DNA from: Oceanispirochaeta sp. M1
GTDB taxonomy: Bacteria > Spirochaetota > Spirochaetia > DSM-2461
Assembly (NCBI RefSeq): GCF_003346715.1
Contig: NZ_QQPQ01000003.1
Location: 62,001 to 126,000 of the forward strand
DNA: 64,000 nt
Direction: 5' to 3'
Part shown: one piece after another, positions 17,128 through 25,400 of the stretch
How the letters are laid out: each line of letters begins with the position of its first letter
Position numbering within the stretch: the first letter of the stretch is position 1
The notes under the pieces: generated by a model
Seen by the model: only the letters and a program-made list of their open reading frames with translations
What the model was told of the DNA's origin: nothing
Databases searched by the model: none
Made by a program: the position numbers and the translations under genes

Positions 17128-17775
17128 TTATTGGATTATAGTCTCTTTTGCACCAGCACCGCCTGATGACGGGGCAGGTTTTGAATCGCCGGATTTACCC
17201 TTTTTGGCTGGAAGCTGTGTAAAGAAATTAAGGAACAGACCGTATATAGCTCCACAGACACCTCCTACAATATGAGACATCTGGGATATATCATCATTCC
17301 TGAAAATATTAAGAAATTCTTTTACAAGATAAAGACCCAGTACTGCCAGGAATGAGATGGGGATCTCTTTTTCTTTAGAACCTGCAAAAGAGGTTAGAAG
17401 AATCATCATAAAGGCAATACCGCTGGCACCAAGCAGTTCTGTAGGGAAAAACAGTGCATTCAGCAGGCCGTTGATCATTGTGGTGATCAGCATCATAAAT
17501 GCAACTCTGCCGGAACCGTATTTATCTTCCAGCACGGGGCCCAGCAGAAGGATGAATGTGAGATTCTGAAGCAGGTGATCCCAGTTTGCATGTCCGAACC
17601 CATGGGTCATAAGACGTATATAAGCAGGAAAGTCATCCAGTTGAAAAGTCAGTGCTCCCTCTGCAGTGAACACTCCCTGTACCAGTCCGGGGACAAGATA
17701 TTGGTCGCAAACCAGGATAAAAGTACAGATCAGTCCAAAGGTAAGGGATACAGGGGCATTATATTTCAATCTCAT
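17128..17775 (-). CDS. Rhomboid family intramembrane serine protease
   Basis: A 215-residue membrane protein with about six hydrophobic segments. The catalytic Ser is in LLGASGIAF (about residue 118) and the catalytic His in QMSHIVGGVCGAIYG (about 167); the family HxxxN motif is HLLQN (about 67-71). A Pro/Gly/Ser-rich cytoplasmic tail ends the protein. It cleaves transmembrane substrates within the bilayer; the substrate is unknown. It lies 68 bases after xthA on the same strand, so the two may be co-transcribed. Confidence 0.88.
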   Translation of the reverse strand: MRLKYNAPVSLTFGLICTFILVCDQYLVPGLVQGVFTAEGALTFQLDDFPAYIRLMTHGFGHANWDHLLQNLTFILLLGPVLEDKYGSGRVAFMMLITTMINGLLNALFFPTELLGASGIAFMMILLTSFAGSKEKEIPISFLAVLGLYLVKEFLNIFRNDDISQMSHIVGGVCGAIYGLFLNFFTQLPAKKGKSGDSKPAPSSGGAGAKETIIQ

Positions 17776-17843
17776 CTCTTGTCATTCTCCTTCTACGATT
17801 GTCGGCTTCTGAGTGAGATTTTTTAGGTTTTCTGGTGAATCAA

Positions 17844-18605
17844 TCATTTTAGAATAATTTCTACAGGGCAGTGATCACTTCCCAATACTTCCTGATGAAT
17901 GCAGGAATCTCCCACTTTTTCAATAAAGCTGTTATTTACACACCAGTAGTCAAGACGCCAGCCCACATTCCTGTCTCTGGCTTTCATACGATAGGACCAC
18001 CAGCTGTACTGCTCCGGTTCTTTATGGAAAACTCTGAAGGTATCTGTGTATCCATTGTCGATAAACTCATCCATCCAGGCCCTTTCTTCAGGCAGATATC
18101 CGGGGTTTTTCTCATTGTTTTTGGGGTGAGTCAGATCAATTGGTTTATGGGCAACATTGAAGTCTCCGCAGATCAAGACATTTCCCCCTTCTTCTACTAT
18201 TTTATCAGCCCTCTCTTTGAGTGCCTGATTGAACCGGAGTTTATATTCCAGCCTTTTTCCTTCATGCTGTGAATTGGGAAAATAGCAGTTTATAAGGGTA
18301 TAGTCTTTAAATTCAGCAATCAACGCCCTGCCTTCGGCATCGAATTCTTCTATACCAATGGGAGAGACACGGAGAGGTTCTTCCTTGGAGTAGAGTGCTA
18401 CACCGCTGTATCCTTTGCGCTCTGCCGAGAGAAAATAACTTGAGTAACCTTCTCTATTCAGAAAATGTTCCTTGAGCTGTTCTTCCTGGGCCTTAGTCTC
18501 CTGTAAACAGAGAATATCCGGATTAAACTCATCCATCCATTCATAGAGCCCTTTACCTTCGGCTGCTCTGATGCCGTTTACATTCCAGGATACCAGTTTT
18601 TTCAT
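17844..18605 (-). CDS. xthA: Exodeoxyribonuclease III (AP endonuclease)
   Basis: A 253-residue endonuclease/exonuclease/phosphatase-fold DNA repair enzyme. Seen: SWNVNGIRA (Asn metal site), CLQETKAQ (metal-binding Glu), YSGVALYSK, CGDFNVAHKPIDL (Asp/Asn), and the C-terminal LGSDHCPVEI with the catalytic Asp-His. It incises abasic sites and removes 3' blocks. ATG 18605 with GAGG at proper spacing is preferred over GTG 18611. Followed 68 bases later by the rhomboid gene. Confidence 0.94.
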   Translation of the reverse strand: MKKLVSWNVNGIRAAEGKGLYEWMDEFNPDILCLQETKAQEEQLKEHFLNREGYSSYFLSAERKGYSGVALYSKEEPLRVSPIGIEEFDAEGRALIAEFKDYTLINCYFPNSQHEGKRLEYKLRFNQALKERADKIVEEGGNVLICGDFNVAHKPIDLTHPKNNEKNPGYLPEERAWMDEFIDNGYTDTFRVFHKEPEQYSWWSYRMKARDRNVGWRLDYWCVNNSFIEKVGDSCIHQEVLGSDHCPVEIILK

Positions 18606-18649
18606 AATCACCTCGCCCGCAGAGTTTACACTTATGAAGCCCTAATTAA

Positions 18650-18692
18650 AAGAGGAATCATCAGATCCGGGCCATCTGAAATCAACCCTCTT
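18650..18692. repeat. Two nested perfect 6-bp stems upstream of xthA
   Basis: AAGAGG (18650-18655) pairs with CCTCTT (18687-18692); inside it TCAGAT (18661-18666) pairs with ATCTGA (18674-18679) around a 7-base loop. On the minus strand it is followed by TTTTAATT, so it could act as a terminator toward xthA; on the plus strand its last two bases are part of the -35 box at 18691. It may be structural RNA in the xthA leader or an operator. Confidence 0.5.
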
Positions 18693-18719
18693 GACGAAAA
18701 TAAAGCATGAGATTACGAT
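18691..18719 (+). promoter_or_regulatory. Promoter of the aminotransferase leader RNA
   Basis: TTGACG (18691-18696), exactly 17 bases, then TACGAT (18714-18719). The predicted start is near 18726. No other convincing promoter lies between this and the aminotransferase gene. Confidence 0.6.
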
Positions 18720-18725
18720 ACGCGT

Positions 18726-18866
18726 AATGAACAAGCGATCAGATCTGTACACAAACAGTATTCTCAGCGCAGCGGCAGCGGCGGCATTCCAACATGGAAT
18801 CGCAGGCTGACGAGTTCAAAGATTGTCAAAACCGCCGCGGTTCCTCAGGGATCGCGGCTTTTTTTT
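18726..18866 (+). ncRNA. Structured leader RNA / candidate attenuator or sRNA
   Basis: About 140 bases from a predicted start to the end of a strong T-tract, with no ORF. One hairpin is CAGC (18776-18779)/GCTG (18806-18809) with inner ATTCC (18786-18790)/GGAAT (18796-18800). The terminator hairpin is 18834-18858. GCGGCGG (18778-18784) is the perfect complement of CCGCCGC (18832-18838), which would compete with the terminator stem. It matches no riboswitch class that I could recognise (SAM, TPP, lysine, glycine and FMN cores not seen). It could also be a free-standing small RNA. Confidence 0.5.
18834..18866 (+). terminator. Strong intrinsic terminator before the aminotransferase
   Basis: GCCGCG (18834-18839) pairs with CGCGGC (18853-18858), extended inward to about 11 pairs with two wobble pairs and a 3-base loop, followed by eight T. 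It stands 49 bases before the ATG of the next gene, so it either ends a small RNA or controls read-through. Confidence 0.88.
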
Positions 18867-18915
18867 GTTTAAATCAGCTGCATCCCCGATAATCCATGGT
18901 GGAAGGAAGGTTGGA

Positions 18916-20208
18916 ATGAGAAGAAATATTGTCTGGGAAGGGGCTGATCAGCTCCATTACGAAATTCGGGAAATTGTAGGGACAGCTCATAAGCTTGAGG
19001 AACTGGGAGTCTCTGTCATCTATGAAAATATAGGTGATCCCGTACAGAAGGGTGAAGAGATTGCCCCCTGGATCAGAGAAATTATTACAGGGCTTGTCTC
19101 AGAAAGCAGATCCTATGCCTATACGGCCACAGAAGGTGACAGGCATACTAGGGAATTTCTTTCTGAAAATGTCAATAAAAGGGGAGGCTGCCGGATTACA
19201 GAAGACGATATAATCTTCTTTAATGGGCTGGGTGACGCAGTTTCCACTGTTTTTGCATTTTTAAAGCGGGAAGCCCGGGTTATCGGTCCCTCACCGGCAT
19301 ACTCGACACTCTCCTCTGCCGAAGCGGCTCATTCAGGATACAGTCATACTACCTATAAACTTGACCCTGAAAATAACTGGATGCCCGATCTGGAAGACCT
19401 TGAAAACAAGGTGCGCTACAATGATTCCATTGCCGGAATCTTACTCATCAATCCGGATAACCCGACGGGTGCGGTCTATCCTCCTGAGGTTCTCAGTCAG
19501 ATTGTAGATATAGCCCGGCGCTACGACCTTTTTGTAATCTGTGATGAAACCTATGCTCACATTGTGTACAACGGTGGTATACCCTGTCATCTAAGTGAGG
19601 TGATCGGAGAGGTCCCCGCTATAGCAATGCGAAGTATAAGCAAGGAATATCCCTGGCCCGGGGGCAGGTGCGGCTGGCTGGAGGTGTTCAATCGGCACAG
19701 AGATTCCAATTTTGAAAGTTTTATCCAGACCCTGATCAATGCCAAACGGCTGGAGGTCTGTTCCACAACATTGCCTCAGCTCTCCATACCTCTTATTATG
19801 GGCGATCCACGCTATAAAGTTCATCTGGAGAGACGAGCTTCCATGTTTGCCGACCGTGCAGTTGAGGCTGTTGATATTCTGAATAAGGCTCCAGGGGTGA
19901 GGGTTAATCTTCCCAGAGGTGCTTTTTATCTGACAGTTCTGATTGATCCGAAGGCTCTTGATAGCTTTAAGCATCTTCCTATGAATAAGGCGGTGGAGGA
20001 CTTTCTGTCTATTCCCATGGAGAATGCTGCTCCTGATAAAAAACTTGTTTATAATCTGCTGGGGGCCACAGGGATCTGTACGGTTCCATTGAGCGGCTTT
20101 TGTTCCGATCTGCCGGGATTCAGGGTCACTCTACTGGAGAATGATGATGAAAAGAGGGTGGGGATCTGGAATACTCTGGTTGAATCTCTAACACAAATGC
20201 TTGGATAA
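18916..20208 (+). CDS. Class I/II PLP-dependent aminotransferase
   Basis: A 430-residue fold-type I aminotransferase. Seen: NPDNPTGAVYP (substrate carboxylate/PLP region), CDETYAHIVY (PLP-pyridine Asp), and the PLP lysine in MRSISKEYPWPGGRCGW followed by the phosphate-binding Arg. It transfers an amino group between an amino acid and a 2-oxo acid, most like the alanine/aspartate-type group, but the substrate is not decided. ATG 18916 follows AAGGAAGG; a longer reading frame from 18823 would run through the terminator hairpin and is rejected. No other promoter is visible in the 49 bases after the terminator, so expression probably depends on read-through. Confidence 0.88.
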   Translation: MRRNIVWEGADQLHYEIREIVGTAHKLEELGVSVIYENIGDPVQKGEEIAPWIREIITGLVSESRSYAYTATEGDRHTREFLSENVNKRGGCRITEDDIIFFNGLGDAVSTVFAFLKREARVIGPSPAYSTLSSAEAAHSGYSHTTYKLDPENNWMPDLEDLENKVRYNDSIAGILLINPDNPTGAVYPPEVLSQIVDIARRYDLFVICDETYAHIVYNGGIPCHLSEVIGEVPAIAMRSISKEYPWPGGRCGWLEVFNRHRDSNFESFIQTLINAKRLEVCSTTLPQLSIPLIMGDPRYKVHLERRASMFADRAVEAVDILNKAPGVRVNLPRGAFYLTVLIDPKALDSFKHLPMNKAVEDFLSIPMENAAPDKKLVYNLLGATGICTVPLSGFCSDLPGFRVTLLENDDEKRVGIWNTLVESLTQMLG

Positions 20209-20289
20209 TGAACAGTTGATAAAGTAGCAGCAGAAGAAACAGGGAATAAGCATATCTGCATTCTCAAGAATTCGGAACTTAAACTTTCC

Positions 20290-20320
20290 CCTTTCCCCTG
20301 AAAGGAACTCTGAATATAAT
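20290..20320 (+). promoter_or_regulatory. -10 box with adjacent inverted repeat before the phosphatase gene
   Basis: TATAAT (20315-20320) ends 7 bases before the phosphatase ATG. Just upstream CCTTTC (20290-20295) and GAAAGG (20300-20305) form an inverted repeat with a 4-base loop at the -35 position, which lacks a good -35 hexamer. This suggests an activator- or repressor-controlled, possibly leaderless, promoter. Confidence 0.4.
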
Positions 20321-20327
20321 ACTCATT

Positions 20328-20795
20328 ATGAGTGATTTAAAAGTTATGTTTGTATGTCTTGGAAATATATGCCGATCTCCCCTGGCCCATGCTGTGTTTG
20401 AACACAGGGCGGCTCAGGAGGGATTGGATATTTTTACTGAATCCTGCGGAACGGGTGCCTGGCATGTGGGTGAGCCTGCTGATGCGAGGATGCGCCGGAC
20501 GGCAGAGGATCATGGTGTTACGATCAATCACAATGCCCGCCGGTTTCAACCCTCCGATCTGGATGAATATGATCTGATAATTCCTATGGATAAGGAAAAT
20601 CTGAATGACATAGAGGGCTTTGCAGGACCTGAGCATAAGGACAAAATCCATCTGATGAGAGAGTGGGACCCGGAAGGCGGGACAGATGTACCCGATCCCT
20701 GGTACGGTGGACCCGAAGGTTTTGAAACCGTATTTGAAATTGTAGATCGAAGCTGCAAAGTTCTTGTGAACGAGCTTAAAGAAAAACTGTCCTGA
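20328..20795 (+). CDS. Low-molecular-weight protein-tyrosine-phosphatase family phosphatase
   Basis: A 155-residue phosphatase. The CX5R loop is CLGNICRSP with nucleophile Cys10 and Arg16; the general acid Asp lies in VPDPWYGG near the C-terminus. Family members act on phosphotyrosine or on small phosphorylated sugar adducts. The stop codon shares one base with the ATG of the fructosamine-kinase gene (TGATG), so both are made together. That pairing points to sugar-adduct repair, where LMW-PTP-A type enzymes dephosphorylate ribulosamine-5-phosphates, and less to exopolysaccharide kinase signalling; this is inference from context. No clear ribosome site precedes ATG 20328. Confidence 0.9.
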   Translation: MSDLKVMFVCLGNICRSPLAHAVFEHRAAQEGLDIFTESCGTGAWHVGEPADARMRRTAEDHGVTINHNARRFQPSDLDEYDLIIPMDKENLNDIEGFAGPEHKDKIHLMREWDPEGGTDVPDPWYGGPEGFETVFEIVDRSCKVLVNELKEKLS

Positions 20796-21694
20796 TGGAT
20801 AAACCTCTGCCCCGTTTCAACTCACTGACTGAAGCTCTTAATTCCATTGAGAAAACAGGATGTGTTGTTAAAGGGGAGAGGGGAGTCGGCGGAGGCTGTA
20901 TCAACAGCTGCAGTATTCTGACACTCAGTACGGGACGAAAACTCTTTATCAAGAGAAATAATTCTGAGGGTGAAGAAATGTTTTTGCGGGAGGCATCAGG
21001 CCTTTCCGCCCTGGCTTCAGTCGCTGAAGCGCCGCCAGTCCCTGAAGTTCTGGCATACGGAATTGACAGCTCTTTTTCTTTTCTCCTGATGGAATATCTT
21101 GAACCCGCAGCAAAAAACAATAATTTCTGGGAAGACTTTGGACGTTCACTGGCACGAATGCATAGATACGGACGGAATTCCCAATGCGGATTCACTGAGG
21201 ATAATTATATCGGCGCCAGCCCTCAGGTCAACTCGGTTCTGGATGACTGGATTGATTTTTTCAGAATCCGCCGGCTGGAATATCAGCTGAAAATGGCCAG
21301 GGACCGTGGGCTGGCAGACTCTTTTATGCAGAGCCTTGTACAATCTGTAATGGATAATCTTGATCAGATACTGATCCCCTGTGATAAGGGGGGTGCCAGT
21401 CTTCTGCATGGTGATCTCTGGTCAGGGAATTTCATAACAGGACCTCAGGGGAGAGCCTGTATCATTGATCCGGCCGTCTATTACGGACACAGAGAAGCTG
21501 ATCTGGCAATGACACGCCTTTTTGGTGCCTATGACCCGGTTTTCTATAGTTCTTATAATGAAGAGTGGCCTCTGGAGCCCGGTTCTACGGAACGTATGGA
21601 TCTTTACAATCTTTATCATATGCTGAATCACTTGAATCTTTTCGGTGGAAGCTATGCGGGCTCTGTACTCAGTATCGCCCGGAAATATGCCTGA
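20795..21694 (+). CDS. Fructosamine/ribulosamine kinase family protein
   Basis: A 299-residue kinase of the fructosamine-3-kinase family (PF03881-like, APH fold). Seen: GGGCINSC (glycine-rich loop), KLFIKRNN (ATP Lys), EREASGL-type Glu segment (LREASGL), catalytic LLHGDLWSGN and metal-binding IDPAVYYGHREADLAMT. It phosphorylates the third carbon of ketoamines on glycated proteins so that they break down spontaneously; bacterial members prefer ribulosamines or erythrulosamines. It is coupled by a one-base overlap to the phosphatase gene upstream and followed 24 bases later by a TauE-like exporter. Confidence 0.9.
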   Translation: MDKPLPRFNSLTEALNSIEKTGCVVKGERGVGGGCINSCSILTLSTGRKLFIKRNNSEGEEMFLREASGLSALASVAEAPPVPEVLAYGIDSSFSFLLMEYLEPAAKNNNFWEDFGRSLARMHRYGRNSQCGFTEDNYIGASPQVNSVLDDWIDFFRIRRLEYQLKMARDRGLADSFMQSLVQSVMDNLDQILIPCDKGGASLLHGDLWSGNFITGPQGRACIIDPAVYYGHREADLAMTRLFGAYDPVFYSSYNEEWPLEPGSTERMDLYNLYHMLNHLNLFGGSYAGSVLSIARKYA

Positions 21695-21718
21695 ATATAC
21701 TACATCAAGGAGACTACA

Positions 21719-22468
21719 TTGCTTAGCGAAATACTGACCTGGAAAGACTTTATCATACTGGCTCTCTGTGCATTGACCATAGGAGGAAACAAGGCAGGTC
21801 TGAGAGGGATCAATATCATTGTTATTCCTATTTTTGCCTCTTATTTCGGAGGGAGAACTTCTGCATCCACCGTACTTCCCCTATTAATCCTGGGAGATAT
21901 CTTTTCTGTTTATATTTATCGCAAATCCATTAAATGGTCTTATCTCAGGCAGCTGCTCCCGTCTACACTGCTGGGCCTTACAGCCGGTATGATAATGGGT
22001 CAGATGGTACCGGACAGGGTTTTCATGATGGTAATGGCCATATTTATTCTGATATGTCTGATTCTGATGCTGATTAAAGAGTTTTCAAAGACGGGAATAA
22101 AGCTGCCTGATCATTGGCTGGCTCATGGGGCTGCCGGTTTTACAGGTGGATTCTCAACCATGGTGGGAAATGCGGCCGGACCGATTATGTCTCTCTATCT
22201 TCTGTCTATGAATCTGCCCAAGATGGTATTTATAGGAACCGGTGCGGTCTTCTTTTTTACAGTAAACCTTATTAAAGTTCCGGTGCATGCTCTGGTCTGG
22301 AAATCAATGACCTGGGAGACATTGAAAATCTCTCTGGCACTGGCTCCCTTTGTACTTCTTGGATTATTTATTGGTTTAAAACTTGTTAAGAAAATCCCCG
22401 AAAGACCCTTCAGACTGTTTATTATCCTGGGCACGCTTGCGGGTACAATTAAACTTTTTCTTGGATAA
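21719..22468 (+). CDS. TauE/SafE family sulfite exporter-like permease
   Basis: A 249-residue integral membrane protein with about seven or eight hydrophobic segments in two similar halves. The glycine-rich GGNKAGLRG-type motif (about 22-30) near the N-terminus and GFTGGFSTMVGNAAGPIMSLYLL in the second half are typical of TauE/SafE. Members export sulfite, sulfoacetate or related organic anions; the substrate here is unknown. It begins with TTG 21719, supported by AAGGAG at 21707-21712. It is close behind the deglycation pair and may be co-transcribed. Confidence 0.85.
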   Translation: MLSEILTWKDFIILALCALTIGGNKAGLRGINIIVIPIFASYFGGRTSASTVLPLLILGDIFSVYIYRKSIKWSYLRQLLPSTLLGLTAGMIMGQMVPDRVFMMVMAIFILICLILMLIKEFSKTGIKLPDHWLAHGAAGFTGGFSTMVGNAAGPIMSLYLLSMNLPKMVFIGTGAVFFFTVNLIKVPVHALVWKSMTWETLKISLALAPFVLLGLFIGLKLVKKIPERPFRLFIILGTLAGTIKLFLG

Positions 22469-22478
22469 TCCCGGGGCT

Positions 22479-22520
22479 CATAAACTTTATTAGTTCATAA
22501 ACTTTATTAGTTCATAAAAC
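22479..22520. repeat. 17-bp tandem repeat, about 2.5 copies
   Basis: CATAAACTTTATTAGTT occurs at 22479-22495 and again at 22496-22512, with a third partial copy from 22513. It fills the short gap between the converging TauE-like and trkH genes. No terminator is obvious there. Confidence 0.85.
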
Positions 22521-22537
22521 TGATAAACTCAAAAGAA

Positions 22538-23995
22538 CTAGAGCTTTTTCCAGAAATGGGGAGTGAAGAGTACAAGAACTGTGTAAATCTCAAGACGTCC
22601 CATCATCATCGCCAGACTGAGGAACCATTTAATTCCGGGCTGGAAGAATGAATAATTCATGGTAGGACCTACAAGATTGAAACCCGGACCGATATTACCA
22701 ACTGTAACCAGAGCTGTGGAGAAGGAGGTCAGTATATCATACCCCCCCCCGGAAACAACAACCGTTGTAACCAGCAGGCTCACTACATACAGAAATACAA
22801 ATCCTGTGATTACAGAGATGATATCTTTACGAACCACCATTTTATTGAGTCTCAGATGAAAAACCGCTCTGGGATAAATCAGTCTTTTCAGTTCTCTTAC
22901 AGAGAGTTTGAAGAGAGTCACAATACGGACAACCTTCATACCACCTCCGGTTGACCCGGCACATCCGCCTACAAACATCATCAGGAAGAGGATGGTTTTA
23001 CTGAATTCAGGCCATATATCATAGTCTGTAGTCGCAAAACCGGTTGTTGTTATTATGGATGCCACCTGAAATGCCGCGTACTGCAGACCTTCAAAAAATC
23101 CATCAAAAACATCATGTTTTAATAGAGAAAATGTTATAGCCAGTGAAGCGATCGCAAAAATCCCGAGGTAGGCCTTCATTTCGGTATCTATCAGAACATC
23201 CTTGATTCTACCGGTAAGCAGTTTGAAATAGAGGGCAAAGTTCATGCCTGCAAGAATCATAAAGATGGTTATTACCCAGTGTATCCAGGCCGAATCGTAG
23301 AAACCTACACTTGTATTTTTTGGAGAGAATCCCCCGGTTGCCATAGTTCCGAATGCATGGGTCAGGGAATCAAATAAGTTCATTCCACCCAGCATAAGGA
23401 GAATAGTTTCAAGTACAGTGAGTCCCAGGTAGATAAACCACAGGTATTTAGCTGTATGGGCGATTTTAGGTGTTATCTTGTCAACCGAAGGTCCCGGAGC
23501 TTCTGCCTTAAGCAGCTGCAGGCCTCCGATTCCCAGAAGAGGAAAGATTGCTACAGTAAGTACAACAATTCCCATTCCACCCAGCCAGTGTGTAAGACTC
23601 CTCCAGAAAAGGATGGAGTAGGGCAGACCCTCGATGGCAGTAAGGATAGATGCTCCGGTAGTTGTGAAACCGCTCATGGTCTCAAAATAGGCATCCGTAT
23701 AATTCGGTATGGCTCCAGAGAGATAAAAGGGGAGGGCTCCCAGGGCTGATGCAGAGATCCAGGCCAGGGAGACAAGCATGAAACCGTCTCGCGGACTCAT
23801 GACTCTGTTTCTATTACTGCGTGTATAAAAATAGACAAACGCCGCGATGGGTATCAGAAATACAATAGGGAGAAGAAAGGCCTTAAGGCTTTCGGTCTCT
23901 CCATAAAAGAAGGCGATCCCTGCGGGGATGATCATGAACAGTGCAATAATTACAAGAAGAATCGCCAGAACATGAAAGATGAGTTTCATTTTCAT
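22538..23995 (-). CDS. trkH: Trk-type potassium uptake channel subunit
   Basis: A 485-residue membrane protein with the repeated membrane-pore-membrane units of the TrkH/KtrB superfamily. Selectivity-filter-like glycine loops appear in SGFTTTGAS (about 103-111), ATGGFSPKN (about 218-226), ITTTGFATTDYD (about 315-326) and TVGNIGPG (about 430-437), one per repeat as expected. It conducts K+ into the cell, gated by the TrkA protein encoded just upstream with a 4-base gap. Full length. Confidence 0.93.
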   Translation of the reverse strand: MKMKLIFHVLAILLVIIALFMIIPAGIAFFYGETESLKAFLLPIVFLIPIAAFVYFYTRSNRNRVMSPRDGFMLVSLAWISASALGALPFYLSGAIPNYTDAYFETMSGFTTTGASILTAIEGLPYSILFWRSLTHWLGGMGIVVLTVAIFPLLGIGGLQLLKAEAPGPSVDKITPKIAHTAKYLWFIYLGLTVLETILLMLGGMNLFDSLTHAFGTMATGGFSPKNTSVGFYDSAWIHWVITIFMILAGMNFALYFKLLTGRIKDVLIDTEMKAYLGIFAIASLAITFSLLKHDVFDGFFEGLQYAAFQVASIITTTGFATTDYDIWPEFSKTILFLMMFVGGCAGSTGGGMKVVRIVTLFKLSVRELKRLIYPRAVFHLRLNKMVVRKDIISVITGFVFLYVVSLLVTTVVVSGGGYDILTSFSTALVTVGNIGPGFNLVGPTMNYSFFQPGIKWFLSLAMMMGRLEIYTVLVLFTPHFWKKL

Positions 23996-23999
23996 TGTT

Positions 24000-25400
24000 T
24001 TATCCGGATATGAGCTTTTCCATGCGGGCTACAGATTCTCGTTCCAGAATCAGCACTACATAATCACCGCTTTTGATTACGGTATCCCCTCTGGGAATAA
24101 TATCCTGCCCCTCGTGGGAGAGGAAGATGATCAGGGATTTCTCCGGAAGTTTCAGATCGATGATCTTTTTTCCGGCAATAGGTGAATCCTCTTCAATCTG
24201 AAATTCAACTACTTCAAGTTTACCACCTGAAAGTGCATGAACATTCTTTATATTTCCCTTACGGACTATCTTGAGGATAGAGTTTACAACTGTATCATTC
24301 AGGCAGACTGTAACATCAATATCCAGGTTATGAGCTATAGTTCTATAGCTGTTACGTATAACGAGGGCCATTGCCTTATCTACACCAAGGGTCTTGGCGT
24401 AGATCCCGGTAATCAGGTTCAATTCCTGATTATTGGTTGCCGTAATAATCAGATCTGTATCATCCAGAAAATCTTCTTCGTTGAAGTTGTCTTCAGTAAC
24501 ATCCGCATGAGTTATAAGGGCCTGAGGAAAGCGTTCCGCAAGCTCTTTGCAGCGTTCATAATCTTTTTCGATGATCTGGAGTGATTTCTTCTGCTTTTTA
24601 TTCAGAAGACGCCCAAGACGGGTTTTTCCAAAATGACTCTCCGGTTCCTGATCAAGGAGTTCTTCGGCAACATAGGCAGATATATGGCCGCCGCCTACCA
24701 GGGTTATTCTGTTCAGTTCAGATTTACCCAGATCCTCAAGGTCGAAAATTGTTTCAAATCCCTTTTCTGAAGAGATTATGTAAATCTGATCTCCTTCCTT
24801 TATCTCAGTATCTCCAGTGGGGATGATATAGTGATCATCTCTGAGAATTGCAGCGATAAGAAAGGCAAAGTCCATATGCTGCCGTACAGACTTGAGACTC
24901 TGGCCGATAAAGATGGAGTCTTTACGGATAGTGAGGTTTCTCATCTGAAGACTTGTATTTTCAAACAGCATTATATCGCTTCGGGCACCATGACTTATGG
25001 CGTAGCTTATGATTTTAGCTGCTTCAATTTCAGGATTAATAACATGATCGATTCCAAGAAAAGAGTTGGATATCATTTTTGTCCGGGAATAATCAAGATT
25101 TCTGACCCGGGCGATGGTCTTTACCTTCTCATATTCTGCGGATACAAGACCGCAGGCTATCAGGTTTGTCTCATCACTGGCAGTTACACTGACAAAGATA
25201 TCCGCTTTTTGTATACCGGCTTTTGTAAGACTTTCCAGGTTGTTGCCTTCATCATTGATGACAAGACAGTCCAGCTTGTTGGCTGCGTCCCTGGCTTTTT
25301 CAGAGTCCCTCTCAATGAGAGCCACGTCCTTTTTTTCCAGTATCAATTGCCTGGCCAGCTGTGTTCCCACTCTACCGGCACCTAATATTACGATATACAT
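24000..25400 (-). CDS. trkA: Trk system potassium regulatory protein
   Basis: A 466-residue cytoplasmic gating subunit with two tandem RCK units. Each has a Rossmann NAD-binding domain: IVILGAGRVGTQLA at residues 3-16, and RITLVGGGHISAYVAEEL near residue 230, plus a TrkA-C domain after each (about 145-215 and 380-466). ATG 25400 is chosen since the nucleotide-binding motif starts there; 13 further residues from 25439 are not supported. It precedes trkH in one operon and couples K+ flux to NAD(H) or adenine nucleotide state. Confidence 0.93.
   Translation of the reverse strand: MYIVILGAGRVGTQLARQLILEKKDVALIERDSEKARDAANKLDCLVINDEGNNLESLTKAGIQKADIFVSVTASDETNLIACGLVSAEYEKVKTIARVRNLDYSRTKMISNSFLGIDHVINPEIEAAKIISYAISHGARSDIMLFENTSLQMRNLTIRKDSIFIGQSLKSVRQHMDFAFLIAAILRDDHYIIPTGDTEIKEGDQIYIISSEKGFETIFDLEDLGKSELNRITLVGGGHISAYVAEELLDQEPESHFGKTRLGRLLNKKQKKSLQIIEKDYERCKELAERFPQALITHADVTEDNFNEEDFLDDTDLIITATNNQELNLITGIYAKTLGVDKAMALVIRNSYRTIAHNLDIDVTVCLNDTVVNSILKIVRKGNIKNVHALSGGKLEVVEFQIEEDSPIAGKKIIDLKLPEKSLIIFLSHEGQDIIPRGDTVIKSGDYVVLILERESVARMEKLISG

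Noticed and set aside
18800-18840. Possible tRNA T-loop (GTTCAAA)
   Set aside because: No acceptor stem, anticodon arm or CCA context could be matched; the segment fits the leader RNA instead.
18876-18893. Sigma-28-like element before the aminotransferase
   Set aside because: CCCGATAA is present but the TAAA box is only 11 bases away where 15 are needed.
18823-18915. N-terminal extension of the aminotransferase
   Set aside because: It would translate the terminator hairpin; ATG 18916 has a good ribosome site and matches family length.
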